64,000 nt of DNA from Ophiodon elongatus (taxonomy: Eukaryota; Chordata; Actinopteri; Perciformes; Hexagrammidae), in the NCBI GenBank assembly GCA_016806645.1, contig JACSYO010001716.1, positions 311,001 to 375,000 of the forward strand. Reading direction: 5' to 3'. Made by a program: the position numbers and the translations under genes. Positions within the stretch are counted from its first letter, which is position 1. Every line of letters begins with the position of its first letter. This document shows positions 1-10,410 of the stretch, one piece after another. The notes beneath the pieces were generated by a model. It was not told the origin of the DNA. It worked only from the letters and a program-made list of their open reading frames with translations, and made no database searches.

Positions 1-39
1 TTAGTCCTCAGTCAAAAAGTGTAATTTATATAAATAAAA

Positions 40-290
40 AAATGACAGCGTTTTTATCAAATGAAATGTTCTGCTTCAATCCATATTTTCACTGCTGTCA
101 AAAAGTGCTTACACTCCTGCATGCACCTGTATTAACAGCGTGGTCTAGCAGCAATCTAACAGCACCATGAATAAAAATGTATATAATCACAATAATACAA
201 AATCAGATGTATTTTAGTTACTTGTTTTTAATATATTACAACAATATGTTTATGCATAGAGAAAGCATTAGAAAAGAGAGAGGGAGACTG
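40..290 (+). repeat. Unclassified dispersed repeat, copy 1 of 3
   Basis: This stretch shares blocks with 2400-2560 and 63605-63745. The best shared block is around 148-172 (GCAGCAATCTAACAGCACCA), followed in all three copies by a similar AT-rich stretch. Copies 1 and 2 also match upstream (a TTTTTATC..AACGAAAT-like block), while copies 1 and 3 match downstream (ATATTACA..ATATGTTTAT). It has no coding capacity and no terminal repeats that I can define. I do not recognise the family. Confidence 0.6.
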
Positions 291-1125
291 AAGTGTAAAA
301 TTCAACACAGGTGTTGCATAATTGAATATTGTTCTGTTATTGTAGACATGTGAGGAACATAGTGGCCAACCAATATTGTGTTCAATTCAGGAGCACAGTG
401 TATGGCGTTCGCTCTCAAATCCCCATTAGATCATTTGTTGAATCAGTTCATAAGCTCATAAGAATAGGATCCAGTTCTGCCAGCAGGACATCAAGTTGTC
501 ATGGTAAAGATGTTTGACCTCTCACCCGACATGAATCTGCGATCCTGCCAAGTAAATTCCTGTCAAACTTAATTGGTGTTATGTATGTAATGCAGTGTAG
601 TGCTTCAGTATATTGTCAGCTATGTCAAAGCTCAAGTCTACTCCAACTATATTTGTGTTTATTGCACAGACTACCCCCACCTCATTCCCACTCTAAGTGG
701 ACTCATAATAGAGCCTGTTGACTGAGTCCAATTTTCTTCCTGCTCATGAGTTTCCTGAGACCAGCTGACCACATGTACTGTTCATGATTATGCAACACCA
801 AAAACTAGCTTGCTGCTAATTATCAGAACCAGTGAGGACCTGTGTCAACAAACACTTTAATTTCTCTGCATGGCACCAAGTCGTCTGATACCAGAAGAGG
901 GTCCAGCAATCCTGTATTGTGAAGCACTGTTTTGATATGAGTGCCAAATCAGTAGTACATGTGGAAAATTAATGTTAAGTGGAGCTGTAGGTAGCCACAG
1001 CCAATTTCAAATGTTTGCTTGTAAAACTGCTGCAAGCATAAAAGTAGACATTTCCTTCTGCGATGGTTGAGCCAGTGTACTTGGGTACATTGAGTTGATA
1101 TTTTGTTACATTCAAAAACATTGTA
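291..1125. other. Unique non-coding sequence
   Basis: I see no gene, convincing frame or clear repeat here. The open frames present are under 70 codons and have no recognisable domain. Confidence 0.5.
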
Positions 1126-1133
1126 CTTTAGTC

Positions 1134-1345
1134 TTTGTGAGGACATTCGTCAACATAATGCATTTAACCTAGTCCTAACCTTAACCATCACATATAAATG
1201 CCTGATCCCAACCCGACACTAACCTAAACCTCATTCTAAACTGAACCTTAAAACCAATTCTCACCCCTGTCCCAAATTGAGGAAAGTGTCCTCACTTTCG
1301 AAAAGTGTCCTCACTTTCGAAAAGTGTCCCACCAAAACTCACAAA
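1134..1345 (+). repeat. Teleost dispersed repeat with GTGAGGAC / GTCCTCAC ends
   Basis: GTGAGGACATTCGTC at the left is mirrored by GTCCTCACTTTCG at the right. Between them is a TAACC-rich middle (AACCTAAACC, ACCTTAACC). This pattern is familiar from common fish repeats whose right part carries AAGTGTCC blocks followed by ACACAC. The right arm is duplicated in tandem: a 19-bp unit starts at 1283 and 1302, with a third partial unit at 1321. The unit is itself nearly palindromic (AAAGTGTCCTCACTTT). Confidence 0.55.
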
Positions 1346-2399
1346 GATAGTTGTGTAAGTACACATATACACACTTCATACATTATGGACACAACCCATC
1401 CTCCTCAGCTGTTCTCCCTGAGCCAACACCGATCTAGCTGGTGCGTGACTGCTGTAGTGGGATATTTTGTTACCATGTGAGTGCTGCTGGGTGAGAATAA
1501 ATATGGGGTGGCAGGATTTAGCCCAATAAGCTTTACAGGGTTAGGGGTATCTGGGGTATCTATGGCAAGCGGCTTCCCTGAACCTAAGCCCCTCTTCCTG
1601 GGTATACGGCTGCTACACCTGTCTGCACATATGCAATATCACTTTCCCTGGCTCACATACAGACCTAGAAGAGAGTGGGCTGGTTTGTATGTTGTGTGTG
1701 TGTAGAAGTCAGACTGTATAACATTGTATAAAGACAGTTAATATGTATATGTGTAACATTTCATTTTTTTACCATATGGTGTGCTCTTTTTTTGGCAAGT
1801 CAGCGCAAGCATATTGAGAACAAATGTGTCTGTGCAATTTAGCGTGTGAAAGACTACACATTATATAAATGTGTAAAACCATGAGTGGAACGGTGCAGAT
1901 TGATTTCCAGGTTTACTTTGACACTTAACACCTGAGTGTTTGCTCTGCACTAGATTCTCAAATCAGTCTCTTTAACGCTTTGCTCAACTCGAGACTGAAG
2001 ATAACCTTCTGTCTGGTTTTATTGCTAAAACAGGGTGGAAACAATTGTAAAAGTTTACAAAAAAACCTGCACAGCAGAACCAATCTAACGTCTTTAGGGT
2101 GGCCCTTCATATTGGGGCAGTGAAATGCAGAAGGCATGTGCTTGTTGTGAATACTGTCATAGGAGAAACACATGCACAGAACTGTTGCTACAGCTGCTCT
2201 GCTAAGGTGCAGACAGACACACAAACTGTTCACTCACTGTTGCTGCTGTTCAAAAAATTCCATAAGCTCTCCTCCCACCTGTAAAAGGATCCAGAATTTG
2301 ACTCGTGGATGGAGGTTTTATTTCTCCAGAATCTCCTTCTCCCATAACGAATGCAGCAGCACTATGTCCTCCTCACTGTATGTTTCTGAGTCAAGATTT
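1346..2399. other. Non-coding sequence, nothing recognised
   Basis: No supported gene or repeat. Open frames on both strands near 1958-2284 overlap one another in several frames and look like chance. Confidence 0.45.
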
Positions 2400-2560
2400 A
2401 TTGAGAAAGGATAGATGTAATTATTTCCAAAATTCACAACCTGTTTTTATCTAACGAAATATTCCCTTTCAGTCCACATTTGTATTTACGGGCCGGTCTG
2501 GCAGCAATATAACAGCACCATGAATAACATTTGTAGAACCACAATAACATCAGTATTGAT
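2400..2560 (+). repeat. Unclassified dispersed repeat, copy 2 of 3
   Basis: The block ATAACAGCACCATGAATAA near 2509-2527 matches copy 1 near 159-177. The preceding TTTTTATCTAACGAAAT at about 2445 parallels TTTTTATCAAATGAAAT near 51 in copy 1. It is AT-rich and non-coding. Confidence 0.6.
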
Positions 2561-2777
2561 GTTCAACAAAATCATAATGCCGCATTTTTTTAGGGGGATC
2601 GCATCATTATATATGATATTCAAAGCTTCATTTAAAAACCTCAAACAAAGCTTCATAAGTAAAAATGGGACATTATCTATATTCCAATCAAAAATGATGT
2701 AAAATTGTCAAAGTCAAATCCCTTCAAATGTTTTGAGGACCCCCAAACCACAAATATACTATTAGCTTTTATTCACA

Positions 2778-3052
2778 ATGGTAAATGGACCTGTACTTGT
2801 ATAGCGCTTTTCTAGTCTTCCGACCACTCAAAGCGCTTTAACACTACATGACATCATTCACCCATTCATACACTGATGGGAGGGGCTAAGGTGCCACCTG
2901 CCCATCAGGAGTAGATAACATAAAGCTAAAGGAGACATTTGGGGTTAAGTGTCTTGCCCAAGGACACATCGGCATGGGCTAGCGAAGCCGAGGATCGAAC
3001 CACCGATCCTCTGATTGAAGGACGACCCTGCTCACCACTCAATCACAGTCGC
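2778..3052 (-). mobile_element. tRNA-derived SINE, family 1, near full length
   Basis: Read on the minus strand it starts with GCGACTGTGATTGAGTGGTG (a tRNA-like A box region), then a B box region (GTTCGATCC-like), then a body with CACTTAACCCCAAATGTCTCC and CTGATGGGCAGGTGGCACC. It ends in AAAGCGCTTTGAGTGGTCGG and a GGTCCATTTACCAT tail. The same order recurs at 5570, 23669, 28164, 33466, 42815 and 51011, which defines the family. It would be transcribed by RNA polymerase III and mobilised by a LINE partner. This is a SINE and not a working tRNA gene. Confidence 0.9.
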
Positions 3053-3762
3053 ATAGAATGTGAAAGTTCATTCTGCTGCATAATATTTAGAAGTATTTTG
3101 AATGGGACACTGCTCTTAAACCTGAATGAATAGCTCATACGCCTCAGCTCTGCATGCATACCTATCAGTCTGTCTGGCTGGTGTTGATTCAAGACTCGGC
3201 ATCCAATAATATATTGTAGAGCGTTACTATAGGCAACAAATAACACAAGAAAGCTCTTTAAGTACCACCTAAAGCCTGTAATGTTTCAGTTGGAATATTA
3301 TGGATGTAATAATATAACAATAAAATCATAACTTACACAATATAATATGCTTAAAGAAATAACAAAGGTATAAGAATAAAACGCATGGGATGTTTGATGC
3401 CATCATGTGAATACGTGGAGTACTAGCACTTTTTTTCAACTTTAAGCACTGACTGATGGTGTATGGTGATGCCAGGCTTCAGAGCAGACGTCGATCCAAC
3501 AGGTCACAGTTCTATCCTTTGCAGATTCTATGTAAATCATGCTTTCCTTGCTCCCTCTCCTCAATACTCAAATACTTATTACATTGTCAATAACGCAGCC
3601 AAATCTTTTTTTTTCAATGCCAAAGTTTACTCAGGACTGAGCTTTTGGAGAGGTTCAAACACAAAGTTATGGCAATACAATTGTACTCACCTAGTTATGC
3701 TAGCCACTGAAGGTATAATGAATGTATACACATGCTGCTGTTGGTTTTTATCGATCGTTACA
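3053..3762. other. Non-coding sequence, nothing recognised
   Basis: AT-rich sequence without a supported gene. A 108-codon frame at 3463-3789 runs into the next SINE and has no domain. Confidence 0.45.
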
Positions 3763-4040
3763 GGGGCGGCATGGTGTTGTAGTGGTTAGCCCTATCCCTC
3801 AATGCAAAAGGTTCAATCTGGTTTGAATATTCTCCCCGTGTCAGTATGGGTTTTTGCCAGGTTCTCTGGCTTCCTCCCACAGTCCAAAGACATGCAGCTT
3901 AGGTTAGTTGATGACTAAATTGCCCTTAGGTGTGAATGTGAGCGTGAATGGTTGTCTGTCTCTGTGTCAGCTCTGTGGTAGTCTGGCGACCTGTCCAGGG
4001 TGTACCCTGCCATCCCCCAATAATTGTTACAGTGAATAAA
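3763..4040 (+). mobile_element. tRNA-derived SINE, family 2
   Basis: The head GGGGCGGCATGGTGTTGTAG with TGGTTAGC is tRNA-like. The body blocks TTCTCCCCGTGT, GGCTTCCTCCCACAGTCC, AAAGACATGCAG, AATTGCCCTTAGGTGTGAAT and CTGGCGACCTGTCCAGGGTG are hallmarks of a SINE very common in fish. A second copy with the same order lies at 24136-24415. The copy is diverged (B box degraded) and lost its GGATGGATGGA-type tail near 4035. Confidence 0.85.
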
Positions 4041-4700
4041 GACCTACCTTACAGGAACAGTGTTGTTCCTTCATATCATTGTCTTCTGTCTAATCACCAG
4101 GTGATGTGGTGGTTCACTTTTACACTGTGATCTGGAGGCTTTAGATTCTATCTTTATCTTTTGAACCGGTTTTCGCTACTGAATCAGTTTGACATCCTGG
4201 ATATATCCTTCAAACACATATTGTAAACCCCTTTGTCTGCTTCTCTCTGAAATCACTTTTTAGTTTTTCCAAAAATGTGATCATATTTACGCAGGTAGTG
4301 CAGTTAGTGACAGTGTGGGCTCCATGGTCGCTCTGACAGCTTAATGGAGTAGCAAGGGGCAGAGCTCAGCCAAGGTTCAATTATCCTTTAAACTGATTTA
4401 TGGACTGTTAGTTAACTCCACCACTTCCATCTGTTACACACATAATTTATTTCATGAAGTATACTGTAATATCTGTACAGATAACAGAACAGTGTGAGGT
4501 TATCCAAACTAAATTTAAATCCCCCATTATCTCTTGCTTGTCTCATGCTAAAACCCACACGAGTGCACAAAGCATGCTCCCACATAGGACATGGAAAAAA
4601 GACACACACATGGACATCTGCATACTCAGTGCATGCACGTTTTATGTTCAGGTCAGTTTGTTCTTTTTTATGCTCTTATTCAGTCAACTGTGAGTTTTCT
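4041..4700. other. Non-coding sequence, nothing recognised
   Basis: No gene supported. Overlapping short frames at 4412-4848 occur in three frames plus the reverse strand and lack domains. Confidence 0.45.
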
Positions 4701-4710
4701 TACTGTTCAA

Positions 4711-4760
4711 GACTTTGCCTCAGCCTTTTGCCCCAGAGGGTTAAAGGCTGAGGCAAGGTC
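4711..4760 (+). repeat. Long-stem hairpin
   Basis: GACTTTGCCTCAGCCTTT (4711-4728) pairs with AAAGGCTGAGGCAAGGTC (4743-4760), 17 of 18 positions, around a 14-base loop. Weaker pairing continues outward (TACTG..AAGAC against GTCTTTACTGTT). This could be a small foldback element or a microRNA-precursor-like structure; nothing in the sequence decides between them. Confidence 0.6.
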
Positions 4761-5569
4761 TTTACTGTTTTTAAAGACCCCAAACGTTATTCCTTACATT
4801 TATATCAGCCAAGGAAAATTGTATTATCTTGGCTCCCTGCAGTGCTAAAGCTGAAATGCTAACACAGACAAATGTAAATGTGCAGCAAAAAACATATACT
4901 AAGTGAAATATTTAACACTGGGTTTGATTCCCACCATGTTGGATTAAGTATCCTTAGGCCTGGGCTGGAAATAACATTTCCATGGTGGAAAGAAGAGAAG
5001 CAAAACCTTCCTTCCATGCTTTGTCTTTGCTTCCAAAAGCAGGGCTGTTAAATTACAGAGCACACTCACCGCTGACCACTTTGTGGCCCAGTGCATTGTG
5101 GGAAGGAAAAAGATCTAGAGAGAACACTTTAGACAAAGCATTCAGTAGAAATATTACTTAATCGAGATACACTATGGCTGTGATTACAGACCTGGGGTAC
5201 TTGCACTTTAGGGGTTACTACTGCAGTCGCCTGTTCCAACGTCCGATGGTCAGACCTTCTCCTTGGCTTTGTAGCTGGCTGCCATCGGAGTCTGTGTGCG
5301 TGGGTGAGTGTGAGGCAAATTACAAAGTGCTTTGGATCAAAGCATATTTTGAAATGCAGCTGTTTACCATTTATTTTGTATTGAACACACAACTTGCATA
5401 CAAAATATAACGCACACAGTATTGTTGTTACTTTAAGCTCAAAACTCATTATTATAACTGAACAAGTGCATAAATGCCAAACTAATCCAACCATGTTTCT
5501 GCTGATTGAGGCGAGGGGGACAGCACACTATAACACAATAGCTTCCGTGTCCCAGTTCCCTTCACTTGT
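4761..5569. other. Non-coding sequence, nothing recognised
   Basis: No supported feature. The 121-codon minus-strand frame at 5129-5494 has no recognisable domain and competing frames on the plus strand. Confidence 0.45.
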
Positions 5570-5828
5570 GGGAGACTGTGGCTTAGTGGTGAGCAGGGTC
5601 ATTATGATGGCAGTTCGATCCCTGGCTCCGCTAGCCCATGTCAATGTGTCCTCGGGCAAGACACTTAACCCCAAATGTCTCCCGTAGCTGTCTGTTAGCT
5701 ACTCCTGATGGGCAGGTGGCACCTTAGCCTCTCCCATCAGTGTATGAATGGGTGAATGATGTCATGTAGTGTTAAAGCGCTTTGAGTGGTCAGAAGACTA
5801 GAAAGGTGCTATACAAGTCCATTTACTT
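5570..5828 (+). mobile_element. tRNA-derived SINE, family 1
   Basis: The head GGGAGACTGTGGCTTAGTGG with GTGAGCAGGGTC is followed by the B box GTTCGATCCCTGGCTCC, the body ACACTTAACCCCAAATGTCT, and the 3' block AAAGCGCTTTGAGTGGTCAG with an AAGTCCATTTACT tail. It is close to full length and the A and B boxes are readable. Confidence 0.9.
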
Positions 5829-5899
5829 GTTTTGGAGATACAGTAGATAGAAAATAATCCACCTTTACCATCAAAGTTTGTTGCGTAATCGTCTGTAAA

Positions 5900-6800
5900 T
5901 GTTATCCTGTTAAGTATTCACCCCTCTGAGTCAACACATGGTAGATGCTACGAGTCTTTTTGGGTAGTTCTGCACATGGTTGGCACACCGGGAGTTGGAG
6001 ATCTTGCCCTGCTTCTTTTTGAAGAACTGTTAGAGCTGGGAGAGGTTTGTTGGTTTTCTATGACTGACAGCAACCTTCGAGTCATTTCACAGATTTTCTA
6101 TGGGATTTAGGTCGGAGATTTGATTTGACCACTCCAGAACATCCACCTTGCTCATTTGCAAGCTAATCCATGGTAGCTTTGGTGCTGTGCTTTGAGTCAT
6201 TGTCCTGTTGGAATATACATTTCTCACCCATTTCAGTCTTTTTCAGTCCTCTTCAGGTTCTTCTCCAGATATCCCTGTAAATGCCTACATCCATCATCCA
6301 TTCAATTTTGTTCCCAAAATATATAATGTTTCCACGCCCATGCTTCACAGTCCGGATGGTATTGTTTGGTAATAAGTGGTTTTGTTTTTTTCACCAAACA
6401 TAATTATTTATATTTATGCCAAAAGAGTCTTATTTTATTTTCATCAGACCACAAAACATTCTGCCAGTGTGTTGCAGGATCCTCAAGGTGTTTCTTTGCA
6501 AACTTCATGAGGCTGTACTTTGTCAGCTTTTTTTCTTGCAAATCTCCCCCACAGACCAGATGTGTGCAATATCTTTGATTTTGCTGTGTGATGCACATGT
6601 TTCTCTCTGTTGGCCATAAAACCCTGAGGGTCTTTCAAGGTTGCCATTGAATTCTGCGAGGCTTCTCTGACTTATTGTCTTCTCTGTTGGACTGTGGTTG
6701 GTGCCATACACTTTCCATTTTTTAATGATGGTCTGAACAGTGTTTTGAGGTATCTTTTATGTCCCTCATCTTACAGACTTGTGTACGAGATCTTTTGGGC
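5900..6800 (-). pseudogene. Tc1-like transposase relic
   Basis: Conceptual translation of the minus strand gives successive pieces of a Tc1-family DDE transposase. Near 6711-6560 lies the N-terminal/core part with SQRSLAEFNGNLERPSGF. At 6598-6404 are AKKHLEDPATHWQNVLWSDE and the following NKIRLFWHK; WSDE carries the family's hallmark aspartate. Near 6220-6190 is FQQDNDSKHSTKATMD, and near 6110-6090 SDLNPIENL with the final acidic residue. The pieces lie in different frames and include stops (after ATMD, after PIENL and after LSQL), so the protein cannot be made. Tc1 proteins are about 340 residues, and almost that length is represented here. I cannot define terminal inverted repeats. It is an old dead DNA transposon, closely followed (5570-5828) by a SINE. 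Confidence 0.9.
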
Positions 6801-6869
6801 CCATGCTGCTGTCTGTGCGTGGTACTACAATTCCAACCACAGGGACCATGGTGATTAGATGTTCTTCTT

Positions 6870-8313
6870 CATGACATTGAATTATATATTATATAAGTTA
6901 TTCCACACAGGTAATGGACGTTGTAATTTCATGATCTTGAAGGCAGTAATGAGTAACTGGTTGAAATAGTTAAAAGTAATTATTACATGGGTGAAATATT
7001 TAAAAGTAATGGATAAAAGCAAGCTTTGATTGGTCCTCTGGGACACTGCAACAAAGGGGAGGGCAGAAAAGTGATACTTTATGCTTCAAAACAACAGATT
7101 CACCAATGGACATTCATGTAAAAAAATAAATAAATACATGCTAGGACGGCGCCCTCTGGATGTCATAATATCCCACCTTCAGTTGAGTCTATGTTTTTAA
7201 TAAATGGCATCAATACTTTATCATCTTTGTAGGAAAGCAGGATATGTGTCTGCTTGAAAATAAAGAGCCGTATACTCTTTTCTGTCAGGTGGAACTAGCT
7301 CCAGTTACCAAGAGCTTCATTATGATCAACACACATCCAGTCAGAGCTCTGAGGAAATGCCAGGTGCAAATGAATAAACCAAAAGTGCAAAACAATTGTA
7401 GATTTAATTATGGGAATTGACTAACACTTGAAACACTTGGCCTGTTTGATTCTCAACTTGAATTATAATCCCAGTCCAGCCTTGGATAAATAGTTGACTC
7501 ATCTAGCTTCTGCCAGTAATAATACAGTACAAACTTTTATAAAGTTAATAGTGTAAAATAATCCAGTGTTGATGACGGGGTTCAACTAATAGGAGTGGAA
7601 AGGCACATCTGAAAAGATAGGTTTGGACTAACTGCTTTAGAGGACAGGGCCTGTATGTTTGCTGAACTGACAGTTCCCTACATTTCTTTTGCTTCTGCAT
7701 AGTCCCTATATTTGTAATCTTTTTATGATCTGGACAGAGGGAAAGGAAAGACCGAGAATTCATTGTTGTTGGACGGTTCTGTCTGTTATTCCAGATCGCT
7801 CTGTTGAAATGTCCCCCCTCCCAGGTTCAGCTGGAGAGAAGCATATATCTACAGTATGTGATTACACTGTCTTTTCTACCTTTAACTTAGTGTGCGCTGA
7901 CTTCATTTTTGTTGGATGTGAGACATTGCTCTCGGGGGTACCGAGGAATGCTGGGAGAAAAGATGGATATTATGCTTGAAGGAAACAGTACCTGGTCTCA
8001 CGCTCCTGACCTCCAGGGCCATTTTAGTTGGGTTGCCAGTCAAAAGGGACCCCATGCTTGGCCTGAAAAGCAAAGAGGTGTGAGAAAAAAGGTGTAAAAA
8101 AGAGCAGGAAGGGATACTGTGAGTGTAGAGAGGCAGCATTTTGAAGAAATAAGAGGTATTTTTTGAAGAGATGCACCAGACGTTACAGTGCATTTATATT
8201 GTCAAAGCTAGTGTGTCATACATTTTTGTATAGCTGAAGGATTTATTTCTATGTTTCAAACAATGTGCTTGTAAGAACAGCTTGTCAAACAGCTATAGAA
8301 ATGAGGCGGGGGC
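6870..8313. other. Non-coding sequence, nothing recognised
   Basis: I found no gene. Frames of 60-96 codons at 7545-8193 overlap on both strands and show no domain. Confidence 0.45.
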
Positions 8314-8454
8314 TGTGTCCATTCTGAATGCCACAATATGGGGACGTTTTTAAGGTGTATGTATGTATATACGTGTACATATATATATATACATATATGT
8401 ATATATATGTACAGTATATATGTATATGTATATATATATATATGTATATACGTG

Positions 8455-8486
<32 letters not shown>

Positions 8487-8563
8487 TATGTATAAATATA
8501 CATATATATATACGTATATATATATACATATATATGTATATATATATATATATATATATACAC

Positions 8564-8598
<35 letters not shown>

Positions 8599-8630
8599 TT
8601 CCCCATATTGTGGCATTCAGAATGAACACA
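8314..8630. repeat. Inverted repeat enclosing a TA-rich microsatellite
   Basis: The left arm 8314-8350 (contains TTCTGAATGCCACAATATGG) and the right arm 8594-8630 (contains CCATATTGTGGCATTCAGAA) are inverted copies matching at 35 of 37 bases. About 240 bp of TA/TGTA/TACG alternating repeat lies between them. The whole unit can fold back. Open frames here encode only Tyr-Ile runs and are not genes. It may be a miniature element with a microsatellite centre or a palindrome-associated microsatellite. Confidence 0.9.
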
Positions 8631-8680
8631 TTTAAAACAATTGATGGGCAGGCTATATAAAGAATGACATCTTCATAAAC

Positions 8681-8736
8681 GATCAACATTTTTGTTTCCT
8701 TTTGGCTAGAGCCAAAAGGAAACAAAAATGATGATC
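8681..8736. repeat. Near-perfect 56-bp palindrome
   Basis: The left arm 8681-8707 and right arm 8710-8736 are 27 bases each, inverted copies with one mismatch, separated by AG. The inner stem includes TTTCCTTTTGGCT and AGCCAAAAGGAAA, and the outer ends are GATC. Such short, tight palindromes are cruciform-forming and tend to be lost, so this one is either recent or maintained. Confidence 0.9.
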
Positions 8737-9560
8737 TATGATATAAAATAAGTTTGGTAAGTCAGTAAGACTAAGCCTAGTGGACTGAACATGTCAAGGT
8801 ATGTTTACTTTCCATTGGATTTTTTTTACAGCCAGGAGAAATAATCCAGGAGAAAAGTATGATATTGAATGCACTTCCACTGTCCAATGTCTAAATCTTG
8901 ACAAAAAAAAAAATGCAGACAAAGCAGGCAGCTGGTAAAGTTCAGAGATTAATTGCCAAAGTGAAGCTATATATATACTGTATATATATATACACATAAC
9001 GATTTACAAGCAGGAAGGCACTCATGAGGAATCATGAGGACGCCAAGGGTCAAAGCCGGGACAGCAGTCCGAACAGGTATACTTGTGGTTCTGCACAATT
9101 CCTAATTTGCACTGTTGACAAAATATTCTGTGTTATCTGTAACTGCCACAATGGATATTGGGTATACGACATAGTTGGGGTTCATTTGTGAAATAGATGT
9201 AGTTTGACTGCTTAGCTGACTGCTGTTGTTTATTTGCTGCAAACACATAAAAAAATCTTGTAAAGGTACAGTGAAATTAGTTTAAATCTGAACTACGCAC
9301 ACATATATAAAAAAACTGTTGTCAAAAATTATTTTATATAAAAACTTAAGTTAACTATTTTACAATTTTTTTAATTTATATTTCAGTCAGTCAACGCTTA
9401 AAACATGTTGGGTCCATCAGATAAAGCTCAAAACTAAGCACTAGGGTTGTGTTCTAGGACCCTGACCCTGAAAAAGAAGCTAATACAAGTTACACTTGGT
9501 ATTTGGGAGAACTCCATCTGGATGCAGCGGCTCCCTCAAAGGGGGCAACACATTGTCACT
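8737..9560. other. Non-coding sequence with a short TA microsatellite
   Basis: A TATATA stretch at about 8969-8992 is the only clear structure. No gene is supported. Confidence 0.45.
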
Positions 9561-9780
9561 CCCAACTCGTCAAATACTGCTGCTACTGACTCACGTGACT
9601 AGCAGGTGACAAATGAGTCACGTGACTAGCGATACTAACGACTCATGACGTGACAATGTCAAGTTTGTCATGTTTACTTTTTCATTTTACACAAACTCCT
9701 GGATGAAAGTCCTGTTTTCTAACCATCCACCTCCCCTTCCACCAACCCGCCCTTTTGTGGACCGTCTCGTGGTTTGAACT
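9560..9780 (+). repeat. Dispersed repeat related to the GTCAACGTTGAC family
   Basis: GAAAGTCCTGTTTTCTAACCATCC near 9706-9729 resembles the AAAGTC..GTGTTTG..CCCATCC end of the copies at 21110, 40130 and 51480. Upstream, two direct copies of TCACGTGACTAGC occur near 9591 and 9618, each with the palindrome TCACGTGA. It is a diverged, incomplete copy. Confidence 0.45.
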
Positions 9781-10329
9781 AACTCAGTTGAGCATCTAAT
9801 AATGAGTTAGTTCGTTATTCATGTTGAGTTACAAGACAGTAAAAAATGAAGTTTGTACATTCAGCGCACTACGGACAGAAACAGCCCAGGACTTAAAGGC
9901 AGCTTTGGGCAAACAACAGTCTTTTTTTATCTTACATAACTGATCATTTCTACAGACAGAGTTCATGATTTGTTAAATGTTACAAAGGTAGTGGTTATAT
10001 ATGACATTTAATGATTTCCAAAAAAAATTTAAAGTGATAATTTGTACAAAAATATATCAGGTGTGATTTTTAACAAAATGCTACATATGTGCTTCATACA
10101 AAACTGTCAAATATGAGATGTGATACCTCTGACTTTCAAATGTTGAAACAGATTAACAGAAATACATGTTGCATGTTTAAATATATCTGTGTTTCCTACC
10201 ATCATTGTTGTGGAAATTATTGTTAATAATTATTGTGAGGAATAATTAACATTGATATGTGATCAGACAGTCACTTCACATATATTATTATTATTAAAAG
10301 GTGATCTGTGCAACTTTGTTATTCAGGAA

Positions 10330-10410
10330 GTTTGTATCAAACAAGTAGCCCTTCGTACTATTTTGTACCGTTGAAGTAGCTCTCGGTTTCAAAAAGGTTG
10401 GTGACCCCTG
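10330..10410. mobile_element. hAT-type element terminus
   Basis: The segment ends in AAAAAGGTTGGTGACCCCTG at 10410. Its complement begins CAGGGGTCACCAACC, a form typical of hAT transposon ends. The preceding text GTAGCTCTCGGTTTC belongs to the same known pattern. I could not find the opposite terminus, so the copy is truncated or its other end has diverged. AT-rich sequence from about 9860 may belong to it. Confidence 0.5.

Noticed and set aside
5129..5494. 121-codon minus-strand frame
   Set aside because: No domain; overlapped by plus-strand frames and with no splice or start context.
8256..8725. Long open frames on both strands across the TA-rich repeat
   Set aside because: They encode only Tyr-Ile runs produced by the TA/TAT repeat and occur in several frames at once.
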